From Chinchilla lanigera (lineage: Eukaryota; Chordata; Mammalia; Rodentia; Chinchillidae): a DNA stretch of 64,000 nt. The position numbers were made by a program, and so were the translations under genes. The stretch covers positions 529,348-593,347 of the forward strand of contig NW_004955427.1 in NCBI RefSeq assembly GCF_000276665.1, given 5' to 3'. Shown piece by piece: positions 13,119 to 24,391 of the stretch. Position 1 is the stretch's first letter. Each line of letters starts with the position of its first letter. Below the pieces are notes generated by a model. That model was given only the letters and a program-made list of their open reading frames with translations, was not told the origin of the DNA and ran no database searches.

Positions 13119-13223
13119 GGGCCAAAGATATAGCTCAGTGGCACAAGTGCCTGTTTGGCAAGTGCAAGGTCCTAAGTTCAATTCCTGGTACCAGAAAAAA
13201 AAAAAAAAAAAAAAAAAGAAACA
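13119..13223 (+). repeat. ID-like SINE with perfect 12-bp target duplication
   Basis: Sense unit gatatagctcagtggcacaa ... ttcctggtacc followed by a 20+ A tail. Flanking copies agatttactgac at 13,107-13,118 and 13,224-13,235 are identical. Confidence 0.94.
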
Positions 13224-13640
13224 AGATTTACTGACAGCATGAACAGTTTTGATGCCTCTCTCAGTACATTCTGAAGAGTTTAGTTCTATATTTAAAAACA
13301 TTTAGTGGTAACGTGGATCTCAAAATTCAATATAGCTTGTTAAACCCAGTATGCTTGAGGCAAAAGCCTCCATATTTTCCAAGATCAATAAGGTAACAAA
13401 ACAAACAAAACAAAAAATATCTGAGATAGGCCAAAGCTCCCAGATTGTTAGTTTAAAAAACCAAAATAAACAAAAAAACTGACAATTTAAATGACAGTAT
13501 CAGGACTATCAAAATTAAACCAAAAACTCATTATTTAGCAAACACCTATAGTGTGCCAAACAGCAAAAAAATGTACAGCAGATCAAGTCTCTTGAAAGTG
13601 TGTCACAAAAAAGCTGAGAAATAAGCCATGTGGGCAGTGA

Positions 13641-13675
<35 letters not shown>
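13641..13675. repeat. (ATT)n microsatellite
   Basis: About 11 uninterrupted ATT units directly abut the tail of the antisense ID-like SINE to the right, so it probably expanded from that tail. Confidence 0.95.
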
Positions 13676-13676
<1 letters not shown>

Positions 13677-13757
13677 TTTGGTTCCGGGAATCAAACTCAG
13701 GACCTTGCGCTTGCCAGGCAGGTGCTTGTGCCCCTGAGCTGTATCCCGGGCCCGGGA
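13676..13757 (-). repeat. ID-like SINE, antisense
   Basis: ggttccgggaatcaaactc, gaccttgcgcttgccaggca and cccctgagctgtatcccgg give the antisense ID-like unit, with the ATT tract where the tail should be. Confidence 0.9.
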
Positions 13758-15404
13758 AGCAAGTTATTGAAAAGGAGATGTGTAAAACCCAGTGGCATTC
13801 TGTGCTCGTTTCCAGACAGAGTAAAAAAAGCAATGGAAGTGCAGGCCACTCTAAGACACTCTATTCCCTGAAGGAGCGGCCTTCCGACAGAGAGGAAGAG
13901 GACAAGGGTTCAGAAAGCAGGAAAATGGAAACAGGAAGCAAACTCACGCTGTGCCAGGAGGGAACAGGACAGCAGCCCAGCTCTACAGAGTATAAAGTCA
14001 AAATGCTGCCGCTGACTAGTAACCCTCCTTTGAGACTTGATGCGACAGTCCTTATTTGTACATAGATCAGTCCAGCTCTAATCACAATGGCCGTAGGACT
14101 TTCTCCAGTAACTTTAGCTACCCAGAACTGGAGAAGCAGACCATGGAGACTCACACAGACCCGTGTTTGAGGTTTGCCAATAACTAAAGTAAAACAACTG
14201 ACCAAATGATGGCATTAAGTGCCTGAGTGTGAAGAGGCAGTAAACCCAGAGATGACCCGACGGACTAGCTAAAAGGTCGGTAAAGCAGATGTCACGCCTC
14301 ATCACTCATTTACAAACTCCTCCGTCAGCCCCTAATGACCCCCATCAACTTTTCCGGCCTTAGTTTTCCATTACTTTCCTGATACCAGACTACTGAATTT
14401 ATCTGAATGCTCGATCAAATAAGGAGGCTTTGGACTCAGGCATACCTGGATTTAAGTGTCAGTCATGGTGAATTCTGAGATCTACCTACCACTCTAAGTA
14501 TTTTTAAATATATAGTTCATCTCTGTTCAGAACTGCTGAGGTTTGGAATCAAATCTGTATAAACCAGTACATTTTTATGCAATGAATTTCATGCAGCATA
14601 TGAATGAGAACTATGCCAGACTTTTCCTTACTGAGATAGCTAGGGAAAAGGACAGAGCAACTGCTAGAACAAAAACCAGGGGCTCTTCTGTAATGCTGAT
14701 GATGGCTATTTAAGTCCCAAACTGAAAGGAGGAACTCTTCTGCACTGACGAGGCTGCTACCTTTCTTAAGGAGGGTGACCTTGGGAGAGCGGAGTGCGCT
14801 GAGCAGCCGCGTTTCACTCAGAGCTCCAGCTTAGACAAGGAGTACTCTAGCACTCCAGAAAGTGCGGCAAGGTGGTCTAGTTCCTGCAAGAGAGCTGGGA
14901 AAAACTGGGCAGATCACTAGGCCCTGAGCACACCACTTGTAAGGCTCCACTCAAGAGGGCTCTCTATCCCCAGGGGACTGAGAACCAGGCTCTTAAACTG
15001 ACCAACACTTGGAGAGATTGGGCAATAACTGATCACTGTATGGAGCGCATGCAAGGCGCTGACACTAAATAACGCACTCAGGCCAAGGGTTCGTTTCAGA
15101 AGTGGGATTCTTAAAATTATACCTATACAGATATATATCTGTATGTATATATTTTGAATGATAGGGTTCCATGGTAAATAGTACAAATTAAAAAATGAAT
15201 AAAACTTTCTACATTGGTAACATATACTTAAAATATGGTGCAGAAACTACTATGTGAAGATGAGTGTGTGGCTGTTGGTTAGAGAACTCTTCATACAGTG
15301 ATAATGCCCAAGAGGGGTTTTAAAGGATGTATAAAAGTTTACTAAGAATACAAAGAAAATAAGTAGGGGAGCAAAGTGCATCAGGAGACAGAGAAGTAGT
15401 GAAT

Positions 15405-15645
15405 AAGGAAAAATGGCAAATGCCATCCTTAATCTTAACTGCCAATTTGATGGGATTAAGACACAAGTTCTCTTTCTGCTCCTGGGTGCTATAAGGTGAA
15501 CAGCTTTGCTCTGCCATGGCCTTCTACAATGAAGGTTCTATCTTGTCGTTAGCCTAAGAGCAATGGAGCTAACTAACCATGGACTCTGAAACTGTACACC
15601 AAAATAAATCCTTCTTTTAAGTTTTCTCAGTGACAAAAATACGAT
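15405..15645 (+). repeat. Probable LTR-like repeat fragment
   Basis: Contains taatcttaactgccaatttg near the left and ccaaaataaatccttctttt near the right (an AATAAA in an LTR-like 3' context). It recalls rodent ERVL-class LTRs, but the family is not assigned. Confidence 0.4.
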
Positions 15646-15650
15646 TAACA

Positions 15651-15757
15651 GGGGCTGGGGATTTAGCTCAGCGGCACAGCACCTGCCTGCAAGCACGAGT
15701 TCGTGAGTTCGATTCTCGGTACCAGAAAAAAAAAAAAAAAACCCAAACAAACAAAAA
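15651..15757 (+). repeat. ID-like SINE
   Basis: ggggctggggatttagctca, cgagttcgtgagttcgattc and tcggtacc followed by an A-rich tail. Imperfect flanking similarity (aaaatacgattaac before, aaaataagatgaac after) suggests a target duplication. Confidence 0.92.
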
Positions 15758-16384
15758 TAAGATGAACGGCATGATTATATAATATAGAAGAGCAATAAAA
15801 AGTAGCTAAGTCTTATACCTGAACTATAAATTATAATGGGTACTGTCATGAGATTAGGACAGAGTGAAACGAAGGGCCAGACTGAAAAATTACATGTGCA
15901 ATATTTAAAGAAGTTTGGATTGCATATTACAAGTGCTAGAGACCTCACTACAGTAGTAACTATGAAGAGCAGCTCCCCAGAACAGTGTAACAGACCATGC
16001 TGGCCTACAGTAACCAACCAAGAAATATCTGTCCAATAACTGGGTAGAGACGCAGGACATGGAGCTCAAGGAAAAAACAGTGGGCCAGGATCAGCTCAGT
16101 AGGGCAGGCCGCCACACGTCCGCACTTTGACTCCTTCAACACTGAGTCTTGTGATCTTTTCAAGTGTCTGCCATCCCTGTGCATTAAAAACCAATTCTTC
16201 AGAGCTTCCTCACCTAAAATTACTTATCAGTAAGGCTTCTCCAGCTTCCCAGGGATTGTGAGCATTCTCTCCTTCAATAATCTGCATACTGTGCACCTTC
16301 CCTTAGTTGTTATCTTATACAAATATTCCTACTCGAACAAAACTACTTCCTCAACGACACTACAGGTTCTCCAGAGATAATAAA

Positions 16385-17050
16385 CATCTTCGCTGTAAGA
16401 GATTGTCTTTAATAAATGATGCTGGGAAAACTGTTTTTTCACCTGCTGAAGATTAAAACTAGTCCTGTATCTTTCATCATGCACTAAACTAAAAACTAAG
16501 GGGATCAAAGATCTAAATATCAAATACTTAATCTGCTGGAAGATAAAACAGGTAAAACTTTTGAAGACATTGGGATAGGAAAGGATTTTATGAACAAAAC
16601 CCCAATCACATAGGAAATATCACAAAGAATGAACATCTGGGATCTTCTTATAAAAAGCTTTTTGCACAGCAAAAGAAACCACCAGAGAATGAAGAGACAA
16701 CCCACACCTTGGCAAAAAATTTCTGCCAGCTGTTACTCAAAGGACTAATATCTAGAATATATAAAAAATGCTCATCAACTGAGGAATGGATAAATAAGAT
16801 TTTTTTTAACACAATGGAGTACTGCTCTGCCATAAAGAAGTATAAGTTAAGACATTTCTAGCTAAATGGGTGCACCTTGAGATCATACTCAAGTGAAATA
16901 AATTGGATACACATGTTCAAATATAGCATGGTTTCCTTAGTGTGGGAAACCAAAAGTATAAATAAGGACCACAAATGGGAAAAAAAAGAAGCAAGATATG
17001 TCATGCATAGGTACATGTACCAATAAAATAAAAATTAAAAAAAAATCAGA
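16385..17050 (+). pseudogene. L1 LINE 3' fragment with internal deletion
   Basis: Sequence order matches the ORF2 C-terminal region and 3' end of L1: gatgctgggaaaactg, ttgcacagcaaaagaaacca, tactcaaaggactaatatct, then a jump at about 16,770-16,780 to tgaggaatggataaataaga and aatggagtactgctctgcc, ending A-rich. The segment that should encode the Cys-rich C-terminal part, present in the neighbouring L1 at 18.9 kb, is missing. Frame is not maintained. Confidence 0.8.
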
Positions 17051-17128
17051 ACTCTGTAAGATTATGTACGTATGTAAATTCGGTGGACTGATAACTGGTG
17101 GTCAACGTATAATCACCAGCTGAACTAA

Positions 17129-17960
17129 GTGGTGCTGGGTGTGGAGGCCCACCTGGAGACTGTTGCCAGCATCTTAAGAGGCAGACCTGGAGAAGAAGAG
17201 AGGCTTCTGGGAACTAAAGAGGCTGTTGGGAGCAGAGAAAGGCTGTTGGGAGCTGGTGGAAGCTGTAAGGAGCTGTTGGTTTTGTTGGAGGAGCTCATCA
17301 TGCTGGCTTTCCTGATGAACTTGGCTGTTTTCATCGTTCGAGGCGCTTGGGACCTTGTTGGCACTGAGAATAGCTTCGGTTCACTTTGGGGGAGCTCTGG
17401 TCCTCACTCTGAGCATCACTTCTGGCTCCAGAGGGGAAGATGATGCACTGTTCAGTGTGCTGGAGAAGCTTGTTGCATTAGCTTTCCTAATGGGAACTTA
17501 GCTGTCTTCACCACTAGAGCAGCTCGGGACCTCACTGTTCCTGAGGATGACTGTGGTACCTTTTGGGGGAGCTCTGGTTTTCCTGAGCATTGCTTCCTGG
17601 CTACAGTGCAGATCCCTCAGCCTGCTAGCACAGATCCTTCATCCTGCTGGCACAGACTTTGTAGATTCCACTACGGACCTTTGGGCCTTCCCAGTGCAGA
17701 TCCGTGAAACAGGCCTGCATGAGATGTTGTCGTGGACTCTGCACCTCCAGATGGATTCATGGAAAGCACGGTTGTGAGCTGTAGGTCTTCAGCTGGACTC
17801 ATGCATGACATTTCGGTGGGATCCAGGCCTTCAGTTTGATTTCTTGGTCTTAGCGTGTGGACAGCTTTCCTGTACTCTTTCGTATATTGTTCTTTGGGTG
17901 ACTATTATAAATAATCATATAAAATATGTGTCCTGTATTATATTGTTCTCCCTTGCAAAA
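17129..17960 (+). repeat. Unassigned LTR-like repeat with internal ~176-bp tandem duplication
   Basis: The block is compositionally unlike its AT-rich flanks, being rich in tgg/agctg motifs. It contains two related units, 17,285-17,432 and 17,459-17,607, sharing gctttcct, agct-gggacct and gggggagctctggt in the same order at offsets of 175-177 bp. The 3' end is AT-rich with ataaaata. An endogenous-retrovirus LTR is the likeliest nature. The reading frame over 17,129-17,443 is not a recognised protein. Confidence 0.45.
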
Positions 17961-18548
17961 GTAAGCCCCAAACCAACACAGTAAATATGGAATAGGCAGA
18001 AATAAGAAAAATTATACATTTTTAAATTAAGGAGTAAAATTGTGTATAATCATCCAAGGTTTTAGTTTTATATAATCATTGTTATCTATGAAACATTTTT
18101 AATACATGCAAAGTGCTACGACTACACGGCTGATACAAAAAAACCCAATCTAGAAGCCAGTCAAGAAAAACTGCTGCTGATGTCACTTCCTGTTTCCTTT
18201 TCCTAACCCTGCTAATCTGATGTCATCATCCCACAACCCTGCAACTCATCAAAAAATGGAAGCACTGTCTATTCACATGCATTCAACCAACACTCAATCT
18301 AACTACCTGAGCTTTCACACTTCTGAGTCATTTTGCAGAGTGTAGTACTTAAATTCAAAACCTACCCTTATGTAAACCTAACCTCCACTCATCACACATG
18401 ATCTCATCCTTCTAGAAATCAATCTGTCCATCTGTCACTTTAATTCTAGTACTGGTACTAGTAGCAAATTCACCATTTTAGGATTTTTTTTTCCATGTTG
18501 GTTGTTGGTCTTACAGAATGAAGCCCACTTGTTCAAACACAATTAACA

Positions 18549-18700
18549 ACCAGGTGTGCTGGTGCACGTCTATAATCCCAGTACTCAGGAGGCTGAGGCA
18601 GGAGGATCTTTGCCCAAAGCCAGCATGGGCTACAAAGTGAGTTCAAGACCAGCCTGAACTGCATAGTAAGGCCCTGTGTCAAAAAGACCAAAAAAAAAAG
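18549..18700 (+). repeat. B1 SINE
   Basis: ccaggtgtgctggtgcacg, atcccagtactcaggaggct, gttcaagaccagcctgaact and an A-rich tail. Confidence 0.9.
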
Positions 18701-18884
18701 TAAGTTAAAAAATCAAATAGAATTTACAACTATGTCCAGAGGGAAATAAAGTCTGTGTTTGGGTTGTAACATTGAGAAATCTAACTAAGTATCACTTACC
18801 TCTAGCTTTATAATAATTTTTTTCATTCATGTTTCAAAAATGAGGATTTTATAACTGATCATTAGCACATACAGAATGTGTGCT

Positions 18885-19588
18885 GTTTCTAATTTTCACT
18901 GCAAAATTAATCAGAAATATAGAGAGATGCAAATTAAAACAATACTGAGATTCCATCTCACCCTGGGAAGAACGGCTATCATCAAGAAATCAACCAGTAA
19001 CAAATGCTGGAGAGTCTGTGGGGAAAAAGGAACCCTTCTCCACTGTTGGTGGGAGTGTAGACTGGTGCAACCACTTTGGAGACCGGTCTGGAGATTCCTC
19101 AAAAAACTAGGGACTACAGGCCCCATTCCACCCAGCTATTCCCCTTCTGAGTATTTTCCCAGAGGAATTAAAAACATCATACTACAGTGATATATGTGCA
19201 CCCATGTTCACAGCAGCACCATTTTTAATAGCTAAATCTGGGAAACAACCAAACGAACATCAACAGAGGGATGGATAAAAAAGATGTGGTATTTTTATAC
19301 AATGGAGTATTATTCAGCCGTAAGAAGGATAAACTAAAAAAATAAAGAAGGATAAACTGAAGACTTTTATACGTAAATGGATGCAACGAGTATCGAGACC
19401 ATACTCATCAGTGAAATAAACCAGATGCACATGTGTAAACATCATACTTTCTCCCTAGTGTGGGAAGCTGAGTAAGTAAATAAGATCCAAACTATAAAAC
19501 AGATACTGTGAAATGGGAAGAAACTTCAAAAGGAAGGACCATCTGGGTTGGGGGAATGGAGGAAAGAAGGGAAAAGCAGAAAAACCAA

Positions 19589-19624
<36 letters not shown>

Positions 19625-19720
19625 GGAAGTTCAGACAGTTACACTTCTCTTAGTTCATTGAAAAAAAAGTTTGTGCTAATATTGTTCGGACAATTAAATG
19701 TATCTTGTTAAAAAATAAAA
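18885..19720 (+). pseudogene. L1 LINE 3' fragment with ORF2 C-terminal coding relic
   Basis: A plus-strand frame at about 18,930-19,190 encodes the L1 ORF2p C-terminal signature: a [17 protein letters not shown] stretch with its paired cysteines, then a WRFLKKL segment. It continues through aatggagtattattcagccg into a 3' UTR with a CA tract. It is 5'-truncated and lacks the reverse-transcriptase and endonuclease parts. It is a separate insertion from the L1 at 16.4 kb because both contain the 3' end. Confidence 0.88.
19591..19623. repeat. (CA)n microsatellite in the L1 3' UTR
   Basis: About 16 uninterrupted AC units. Confidence 0.95.
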
Positions 19721-20246
19721 AATCAGAAACACAGCAGAAAAGGATGCTGATTTTTTGCCTCTGAACAAAAGTACAAATGAAAGTTCTTATATTTTATCAA
19801 ACCAAGAAAAGACACAGAAAAATCTCAATCTAATGTCAATATTAGAAATAATTACAAATGTTTCTTTGCAGATAGTTCATTTCTGACATAATCACAAATG
19901 CAACTGAGTTAATCTTTTTAAGAATGAACCTGACTTGTTTCATAGATTTATTAAATTAACAAACAAAAATTAATACCTTCACAAACGCTCTATTAATGGG
20001 TATAAACAAGTCAGTCTCAATGTGCTCTTAAAATTAATTCCCAGGTATCCCACCACGATCAATCACATCCCAACCCAGAAGGTAGGCATGCATGCCAGGA
20101 ACAGTTAGGAAAGCTGAGTTCCCAGGGCGAGGTACCCTAAACGATGTGCACTGCACACATACATTCAGTAATAGAACACTTCCTTTCTAGGTAAAACCAC
20201 AGTGCTAAATATGCAATAAGCACAAGATTTTTAGAAAGATGTACAA

Positions 20247-20445
20247 GCAGGGTGCAGTGGCACATACCTGTAAGCCCAGCTACTTGGGAGGTGGAAGCAG
20301 AAGAAACTGGAGGACAGCTTAGTAAGTCAGCAAGAGCCCTCTTAAAATAAAAAATCGAAAGGGCTGAGGATGTAGTTCAGTGGCAGAGAGCATTTTCCTA
20401 GCCTGCACAAGATGCTAGGTTCAATCTCAAGCACTCAAAGTATGT
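20247..20445 (+). repeat. B1-ID composite SINE
   Basis: A B1-like left half (gcagggtgcagtggcacat, cagctacttgggaggtgg) is joined through an A-rich linker to an ID-like right half (gggctgaggatgtagttcag, gctaggttcaatctcaagca). The same order occurs at 29.4 and 45.6 kb, and antisense at 27.0 kb. Confidence 0.8.
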
Positions 20446-20799
20446 ATTTACAGGAGAAAAAAAAGTTTTCAAAGGCAAAGAGATTTTCAAGATTAATTTC
20501 AAACTTAGAACACAAAAATATACACATTTAACCTATATCTAAAACACTACCATTAAATAGGTATAAAATATGCAGAATCTAAAAATTAGTGAAACAAGAA
20601 TAGTTAAAATATGTCACTGTTTGTGAATGGTCAACAAGCTTTCAAACCAATGTCAAATTTTATTCTGAAACAAGAAAAATCACTGTCAGTAGAAAAATCT
20701 GCTGATAAACAGGAAAAAATGGCATTAATTGGAATGAAGGTAATATATTCTGCTATTTCAAACTGATGTCGGCAAAATTTTCAAACAATAAAATAAACC

Positions 20800-20886
20800 A
20801 GGCTGCAGATGTGGTTCAGGGGTAGAGCTCACACCTTGCACGCACAAGGCCCTACCTTCGATCCCCAGTACTACAAAAAAATTAAA
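20800..20886 (+). repeat. Older ID-like SINE
   Basis: ggctgcagatgtggttcagg, cacaaggccctaccttcgat and ccccagtac followed by A's. The ccccagtac ending differs from the ggtacc ending of the younger copies, so it belongs to an older subfamily. Confidence 0.8.
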
Positions 20887-21699
20887 ATACAATAAAATAG
20901 AAGTACAGTTCTATCTGAAAAGATACAGCATGTGCATTTCTACCTACATAGTTTGAGAAAAAAATATTCATCAGAAAACATTCTTCTATTTGTTTTTTAT
21001 TCTGACACTATGTAAACATGCCTTGAAGCAATCTGCTGGGCTGGTAAGACTGGGTTAAAAGGAATTCCACCTGAGACTGCATTAGGGTCCTCTGAGTAAG
21101 AAATATATTTTGTACAAATTAGTAAATTCAAATTCCACATAATTCCTGTTTTCAGATGATGATTACCTAACTAGCCCTTAATTTACAGACTTAGTAACTC
21201 AATATTAATAATAATCATTTATAACTATGCTGTGTTTATCTTTGCAAAATTCTTGCATATTATCATTTCATTTTCGGTAAGCTATGACACAAACATTCAT
21301 TCTTGTTTGAACAAGGTATAAAACAGTTTAAAAGGGATTAAATGACAGGTACCAAGTCAATTTTTTTAAAAACTTAGTCTTTTAATTACTATTATAGTTT
21401 TCTTACTTTGGAAAGATGTGCTCCTCTACACTGACGTTTATATATGACGCTGCTATGAAAGAGAAAAATATGTGCTCAAATTCTAGGGCAAAAAGTGCTA
21501 TAAAGTCTTTTAAAATGTGGTTACATTTCACATTTGATTAGGCACAAGAAAATTTTAAAGCAAGGCAACAGTCTAACCTAAGGAGGGAGACATTACTTTC
21601 TCCACTGCAAGAAGTCTTTAAACACGTGATATAAACACATGTAGAAATAAGCAGAACAGGACCTATTTTGCTTATGTAGTCATAGTCATTTCTGTATCA
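20887..21699. other. Intron 1 unique sequence, nothing recognised
   Basis: AT-rich DNA between the SINE and the CpG island, with no reading frame, repeat or motif that I can support. Confidence 0.6.
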
Positions 21700-22341
21700 A
21701 GGTATCTTTACGCGCGGTTCCCTACGTTGGAAGCAGGGTAGCAAGGTCTATCTTACTGGCTGTGGCGGGGATGAAGTGGGTTAATTTATCTAAACCACTG
21801 AGGCCGGTGCTGGTCACAAAGCGAGGCCCAGCAAGTGCTAGCCCTACGTAACTTCTTTTCCCCCTCGGAAAGACATGCACGCGCAGGCCCGACGCGGAGG
21901 GCTTCACGCGCTTGGCGCGCCAGGTGTTTTCGAGGCCAGAGCGCGGAGCAGCCCAACCCGAAGTGACACTGTCGAAACGCGCTGTCACGTCCGCGGAGGT
22001 CAGTTCACCCAAATACGCTTTTCCCCGAGAAATAACACCCCCACACGGCCGTCCAAGTTTCCGCATCTTCTCTACGGCAGTCTCGGGGCCCTGATTCCAG
22101 ACTCTGCAGAAAACCGTAGGAGAGCAACCTAAACTGGACTTAAACGTGAGATCAACAACGCTTCCCACTGCGCTACAATGCGAAAGGAAAGGGAAAACGT
22201 GTGCAATAACTAACGCCAAACGTTAGAAACTACGCTACACAGCCCGACAACAGCACGCAAGACACCCAGCCCCGCGCTCGCGCCCCTCTGCTGACCGCTC
22301 GGCGCCGGACCGCGAAGTCGCCAGCTTCCGAGCGCCCCGGC

Positions 22342-22996
22342 NNNNNNNNNNNNNNNNNNNNNNNNNNNNNNNNNNNNNNNNNNNNNNNNNNNNNNNNNNN
22401 NNNNNNNNNNNNNNNNNNNNNNNNNNNNNNNNNNNNNNNNNNNNNNNNNNNNNNNNNNNNNNNNNNNNNNNNNNNNNNNNNNNNNNNNNNNNNNNNNNNN
22501 NNNNNNNNNNNNNNNNNNNNNNNNNNNNNNNNNNNNNNNNNNNNNNNNNNNNNNNNNNNNNNNNNNNNNNNNNNNNNNNNNNNNNNNNNNNNNNNNNNNN
22601 NNNNNNNNNNNNNNNNNNNNNNNNNNNNNNNNNNNNNNNNNNNNNNNNNNNNNNNNNNNNNNNNNNNNNNNNNNNNNNNNNNNNNNNNNNNNNNNNNNNN
22701 NNNNNNNNNNNNNNNNNNNNNNNNNNNNNNNNNNNNNNNNNNNNNNNNNNNNNNNNNNNNNNNNNNNNNNNNNNNNNNNNNNNNNNNNNNNNNNNNNNNN
22801 NNNNNNNNNNNNNNNNNNNNNNNNNNNNNNNNNNNNNNNNNNNNNNNNNNNNNNNNNNNNNNNNNNNNNNNNNNNNNNNNNNNNNNNNNNNNNNNNNNNN
22901 NNNNNNNNNNNNNNNNNNNNNNNNNNNNNNNNNNNNNNNNNNNNNNNNNNNNNNNNNNNNNNNNNNNNNNNNNNNNNNNNNNNNNNNNNNNNNNNN
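22342..22996. other. Assembly gap (655 N) inside the CpG island
   Basis: This is a run of 655 N bases. The flanks are strongly GC-rich, a common cause of sequencing dropout. The DCBLD2 first exon (5' UTR, start codon and signal peptide) is not found on either side and is inferred to be inside. Long reading frames that cross the gap are artefacts. Confidence 0.99.
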
Positions 22997-23455
22997 CTCG
23001 CCGCGCTCGCCCGGGGCGCCGACTAGCTGGCGGGCAGGCCGGCCGCCGGGTCCCTCGCGCGCGGGCCACGCCTCCTCGGCCAGTTCCGACCAATCCACCC
23101 TGCCCTCCGGTCCGGCTCCTCCCGCGTCACCCAATCAGCACGCTCTCTCCGCGGTCCGGCCCACTCCATGAGTTCCACCGCCCCCCGCCTGCCTCCACCA
23201 ATCGTCTTCGGCCTTCCGCAGCGTGCCCCGCCTCCCCCACTCCGAGTCCCGCCCCCAGCTGCGGCCCGCCGCCCCGCCCCGCCCCGCTCCCGCGCTGTCG
23301 CTGCTGGGACGGCCGCCCGGCGTGGTCCCGGGGGCCCGGCGCTCGCTCGGTGACTTCCGGCCCTGCCCCTCCCGCGTTCTCCCTTCTCCGGGGGCAGGCT
23401 CGCTCATCGCTCCTCCCGCCACATCAGGCCACGGGAAGGGGTGGGAAGCCTAGAT
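22997..23455 (-). promoter_or_regulatory. DCBLD2: Probable TATA-less DCBLD2 core promoter with three CCAAT boxes and GC boxes
   Basis: Three CCAAT pentamers lie on the plus strand at 23,090-23,094, 23,131-23,135 and 23,198-23,202 (ATTGG when read on the gene strand). GC boxes of the ccgcccc type cluster around 23,225-23,295. No TATA box is evident. CCAAT boxes suggest NF-Y binding and GC boxes suggest Sp/KLF binding; both are inferences from motif families. The segment lies upstream of the inferred first exon. Bidirectional activity towards the right is possible but no partner gene is seen. Confidence 0.65.
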
Positions 23456-23460
23456 CCTGG

Positions 23461-24059
23461 AAGGTTTTACGTGGAAACTAAGGGGGGGGAAAGTTTTTCT
23501 TTTTAAAATTAAAATGACTGCCAGTTGTTGCAGCAAACTATGTGTTATAATAACATATGTAGTGTTTAATTTTAAAATGTGCATTTCCCGTTTCTTATGC
23601 CCTTTACTATGAAAGGGATGGGACCAAAAACAGCGTAAAATATAAAAATTCATGCCCCTAAAATAATGCTAACTAGCATTTGAACGCTTACCCAGCCATG
23701 CTGCTAAGCTGTTGGACACCTGCTATGGGTGTGCAGACGTTGTGCTGAAAGTCCCAGGAGTTGCAGCCGTCCTGCAGAAACGCTTCCCCGTCCGGAGTCG
23801 GGGCAGATGGCGTTCCACACAGCAAGCAAGGTGCGAGGAAGCAAGCGCCCGGCGGAGTCCTAGGAACTGGACGGACACCGAACAGACACAGCGATGAAAG
23901 ACAACGCAGCTCTAACGAGGAGTCCGCAGGACTAGCCAGGGGCTGATTCCAGGGAGAGGGCAGGGGCCGAGCGTGGTCCCTCGGGAGGATGGTATCATTA
24001 ACAGAGGAAATTAGCACGCCCGCGCAGTTGTATGGGACAGGAAGTTGATTTGGGGCACA
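23461..24059. other. Intergenic, immediately upstream of the DCBLD2 promoter
   Basis: Part (23,680-23,900) vaguely resembles an old mammalian repeat (ctgctaagctgttggacacc, a caagcaaggtgcg segment) but this is not firm. No gene is seen. Confidence 0.4.
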
Positions 24060-24391
24060 CAGATAGTTCTGACTTAACAGCGGCTTAACTCAGGGTTTTT
24101 CCTTTTACCTGGTGCCACAGAGACATATTCAGTAGAAGCTGTTCTTCAGACGTTGAATTTCAGCTTTTGCTTGGGCTGGTGATACTCGTTTACCCTTTCC
24201 TGGTATTTGGTGGGGTAACACGCCACGGCCACGCAGTCACGGGGTAGACGTCTGATACTCTCCAGTGTACTGTGTGGTTCAGCTGGCCTGTTTGGCAACT
24301 TCACTGTACTAAATATATTACCAACTTACAGTACTTTTGATTAACAGTAGGTTTATTGGGTGCAACCCCATCGTAAGTTGAGGAACATCTG
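24060..24391. mobile_element. Tigger-like (Tc1/mariner superfamily) nonautonomous DNA transposon remnant
   Basis: Imperfect terminal inverted repeats: the left end reads cagatagttctgacttaac and the right end, reverse-complemented, reads cagatgttcctcaacttac. The interior carries gatactctccagtgtactgt and cagtaggtttattggg, recalled from old mammalian Tigger/MER elements. No transposase frame is present. Confidence 0.65.

Larger units (their letters stand above)
2914..22341 (-). other. DCBLD2: DCBLD2 intron 1 (about 19.4 kb up to the assembly gap)
   Basis: The intron lies between the exon 2 acceptor at 2914 and the CpG island holding the presumed first exon. The 3' portion (2914-7863) is AT-rich, has no gene and few recognisable repeats. 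The stretches 9620-10524, 11346-12317, 13758-15404, 15758-16384, 17961-18548 and 19721-20246 also hold nothing I can name. The left flank of the gap (22,245-22,341) shows no in-frame signal-peptide coding sequence or donor, so exon 1 probably ends inside the gap. Confidence 0.8.
21700..23460. promoter_or_regulatory. CpG island at the DCBLD2 5' end
   Basis: Base composition changes abruptly near 21,710 from AT-rich to GC-rich with many CpG dinucleotides (for example ggcgcgcc at 21,915-21,922), and back to AT-rich near 23,460. The island surrounds the assembly gap. Its position upstream of exon 2 on the minus strand, at a plausible first-intron distance, makes it the DCBLD2 promoter and first-exon island. 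Confidence 0.88.

Noticed and set aside
13628..14065. 145-codon frame beginning with a tyrosine run
   Set aside because: The start is the ATT microsatellite followed by an antisense SINE.
17129..17443. 104-codon frame with a membrane-like segment
   Set aside because: It lies in an LTR-like block with an internal duplication; the second unit does not keep the frame.
21722..22219. 165-codon minus-strand frame in the CpG island
   Set aside because: GC-rich islands have few stop codons by chance. No domain or signal peptide was recognised, and it lies on the intron side of the presumed exon 1.
22230..23134. Two long minus-strand reading frames (287 and 299 codons)
   Set aside because: Most of each frame is the run of N in the assembly gap, so the openness is meaningless.
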